Shown: in pieces, positions 62,379 through 64,000 of the stretch
How positions within the stretch are numbered: the stretch's first letter is position 1
Layout of the letters: each line of letters starts with the position of its first letter
Position numbers and translations under genes: made by a program
Origin: HGM12587 sp964602445
GTDB lineage: Bacteria; Bacillota; Clostridia; Lachnospirales; Lachnospiraceae
Direction: 5' to 3'
Assembly: GCA_964602445.1 (NCBI GenBank)
Contig: CAZRQV010000008.1
Coordinates: forward strand, 1 to 64,000
DNA length: 64,000 nt
The notes under the pieces: model-generated
The model's input: only the letters and a program-made list of their open reading frames with translations
Told to the model about the DNA's origin: nothing
The model's database searches: none

Positions 62379-63526
62379 TCAATCACCCCCGCTTCTCTGG
62401 CTACTTCCATCAATACTTCCCATTCTTCTCTGCTCGGCTCAGTTCCCCGATAAGTATTAAAAAATCCATTGATCAGCTCTTCAAAACTTTTTCCTTCGGT
62501 TTCAAACTCTGCATTCTCTTCCATCAATGCCCGTGTCTCCTGATTATCATAATCCATCTTCATTACCCTTGGATACACTTCCCGCAGCCTGGCCATTGCA
62601 TCAAACTGAGACCTTTCGTCTGTCAGCGTTGCATAAATATAATCTTCGGTATCTTCTGCATGACAGAGCAGTTCCTGTAATTGTCCCCGGATATGTCGGA
62701 TCTCTCTTTTGGGTTTGATCGAAACCAGATCCACCGTTACATTTCCTTTTTCTTTCAGTGTAATGATCGGAATCGTCTTCTGTCTGTTGAGCTCCCGCTC
62801 ATTTAAGGAATATTTCAAAAGAGAACCGGAATATCGGCAGGTTTCCCTTCCCACCGCCTGACTGCTGTGAATATGTCCCATGGCAACATAGTCAAAATCA
62901 TCAAAACAATCTGCACTGATTCGATCTACCGTTCCTACATTCAACAGGATTGTTTCCGAACCGGCAAGTTCCGGCTCTGTTTCCACACTGCTTCCGGTTA
63001 CAAATTGGTGAACTACAATGACATTTCGTTCCTCTTTCTGTAAGTTGCAATGCTTCAATGCCGTTTGAAATGCATCATCATAGGTATTCATCTTTTCTTC
63101 CGGAAAATAATGCGCAACTCTGGACGCTTTCACATACGGCATCAGCCAGATATGAAGCGGCCCATAAGCATCTTCGATATCAATGCAGCGAACCGTTCCA
63201 TCATATCTTCCTGCAATATAAATATTGTTTTTTTCAAATAAGCGGCTTCCATAGTTCAATCGCTCATCTGAATCATGATTTCCGCTAACCGCAAAAACCT
63301 GTTTTCCCATTTCAGCCATCTTCGTCAAAAATTCATCCAAAACTTTAACCGCTTCTTCGCTTGGAACCGAACGGTCAAAAATATCGCCTGCCAAAAGCAC
63401 CGCATCGATTGCTTCCTGTTTTATCAAATCTATGATCTGCTCCAGCATATATTTCTGATCTTCGATCATATGAAACTCATTCACATGCTTTCCTAAATGA
63501 AGATCACCCAAATGAATCAATTTCAT
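62375..63526 (-). CDS. sbcD: DNA exonuclease subunit SbcD (Mre11-like)
   Basis: SbcD is the nuclease of the SbcCD complex. The 383-residue product has the metallophosphoesterase motifs HLGDLHLGK, AGDIFDRSVPS, VSGNHDSDERL and MGHIHSSQ. The start at 63526 has a GGAGG site. The open frame continues to 63649, but the extra residues are hydrophobic and not family-like. It overlaps sbcC by 4 nt. Confidence 0.95.
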   Translation of the reverse strand: MKLIHLGDLHLGKHVNEFHMIEDQKYMLEQIIDLIKQEAIDAVLLAGDIFDRSVPSEEAVKVLDEFLTKMAEMGKQVFAVSGNHDSDERLNYGSRLFEKNNIYIAGRYDGTVRCIDIEDAYGPLHIWLMPYVKASRVAHYFPEEKMNTYDDAFQTALKHCNLQKEERNVIVVHQFVTGSSVETEPELAGSETILLNVGTVDRISADCFDDFDYVAMGHIHSSQAVGRETCRYSGSLLKYSLNERELNRQKTIPIITLKEKGNVTVDLVSIKPKREIRHIRGQLQELLCHAEDTEDYIYATLTDERSQFDAMARLREVYPRVMKMDYDNQETRALMEENAEFETEGKSFEELINGFFNTYRGTEPSREEWEVLMEVAREAGVIE

Positions 63527-63725
63527 AAATGACACCTCCGTATTCTGTTCATTTTCTGTCTCTATCTTATCGTATCTGCGTAGGAAACACAAACCTTGGA
63601 CAATGTAATTTAAAATAAGCAATTCCCCAAAAATGCAAAAAAGGAGCATTACTCCATAACTGAAAAATCAGCTATTTTGTAACACTCCATCCAAATCCGA
63701 TCAAGTAATATTTTCTACTTAGTCA

Positions 63726-63915
63726 TTATTGAGCAGAAATACAATTTACAAAATCTTCAGCGGTTTTAAATACTGATTATGATACCAAACTACGAAGTTC
63801 TTTCATACTTTTCTCCGTAATGATCATGCCGCAATCTAATTTGTATTGGATCCTGGTAATACCGTTATTTTCAAAAGACTCTCGCCGTCACACAATTGGA
63901 ACAGAAATTTTTCAT
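63726..63915 (-). pseudogene. broken small gene downstream of phoU
   Basis: Starting at ATG 63915, 3 nt after the phoU stop, the frame reads MKNFCSNCVTARVF. It then hits a stop next to a TTTT run. Removing one T restores ENNGITRIQYKL...EKSMKELRSLVS, which ends at an in-frame TAA and resumes as VFKTAEDFVNCISAQ. The reading is protein-like on both sides of each lesion, so this looks like a decayed gene of about 60 codons with one 1-nt insertion and one nonsense change. No family is recognised. Confidence 0.5.
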
Positions 63916-63918
63916 CCG

Positions 63919-64000
63919 TTATGCGATTTCCATTTTTAACATTTCGTTGGCAATGTTCAGCGCATGATCGCCGATACGCTCGAAATCTGTCAGCATTTCA
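63919..64000 (-). CDS. phoU: phosphate signalling protein PhoU (partial, C-terminus)
   Basis: The last 26 residues are present, ending with LTDFERIGDHALNIANEMLK. The ERIGDHA-N-A motif is the metal-binding signature of the second PhoU repeat. PhoU represses the phosphate regulon with PstSCAB and PhoR. The remainder lies beyond the right edge. Confidence 0.88.
   Translation of the reverse strand, partial: EMLTDFERIGDHALNIANEMLKMEIA

Noticed and set aside
1..64000. CRISPR arrays, tRNA or rRNA genes, phage or conjugative modules
   Set aside because: No regular short direct repeats, tRNA-like cloverleaf or integrase/capsid genes were found by reading.

Overview
The window looks like a chromosome segment of an anaerobic Firmicute, most likely a Lachnospiraceae gut bacterium. 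The base composition is moderately low in G+C. The evidence is the S10 ribosomal operon order, strong AGGAGG-type ribosome sites, oxygen-sensitive (Fe-S) fumarase, Hdr/Flx electron-transfer proteins, a DUF4317 protein and an AzlCD/NhaC set. Most genes lie on the minus strand. The plus-strand exceptions are an ECF sigma/anti-sigma pair, carB, larEBC and a ferredoxin.

Layout. 1-4900: S10 ribosomal protein operon (rpsJ to a partial rplP) with a structured leader and a clear promoter. 5.4-8.1 kb: an rRNA-type methyltransferase and a SigV/RsiV-like sigma/anti-sigma pair. 8.4-13.3 kb: a flavin-type small protein, then proC-proB-proA coupled to an ABC-F ATPase. 13.7-21.3 kb: pepT, a MATE exporter, a DUF4317 protein, YjjG, an alanine:cation symporter, a Dabb protein and a Cof-type HAD. 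21.5-25.0 kb: cysK, a LysR regulator and metY (sulfur amino acids). 25.7-28.9 kb: carB. 29-32.5 kb: an nhaC-azlC-azlD-cation antiporter operon behind a promoter with a 19-bp spacer. 32.5-37.6 kb: a peptide/nickel-type ABC importer.

37.8-49.0 kb is the most interesting coding region. It is one tight operon reading mdh/ldh-like dehydrogenase, hdrB, hdrC, hdrA, flxD(mvhD), flxC, flxB, flxA, fumarate reductase Fe-S subunit, fumarate reductase flavoprotein, fumarase alpha and fumarase beta. It encodes every step from oxaloacetate to succinate together with a soluble NADH-linked, potentially electron-bifurcating Flx-Hdr module. There is no membrane anchor for the reductase.

49.3-52.0 kb: larE-larB-larC for the nickel-pincer cofactor, without larA. 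52.3 kb: a polyferredoxin. 52.8-56.5 kb: a selenium operon (Csd-like desulfurase, DUF3343, selD, yedE, yedF). 56.6-63.5 kb: a sodium-dependent NSS transporter, a transglutaminase-like protein and sbcDC. The right edge holds the C-terminus of phoU, followed by a broken small gene.

The second unusual item is a family of four dispersed intergenic elements (about 5.09, 13.3, 15.0 and 22.5 kb). Three carry the same two-block core separated by an interchangeable hairpin, with compensatory base changes that suggest a structured RNA. Some copies have terminal inverted repeats like a MITE. I could not assign it to a known RNA family.
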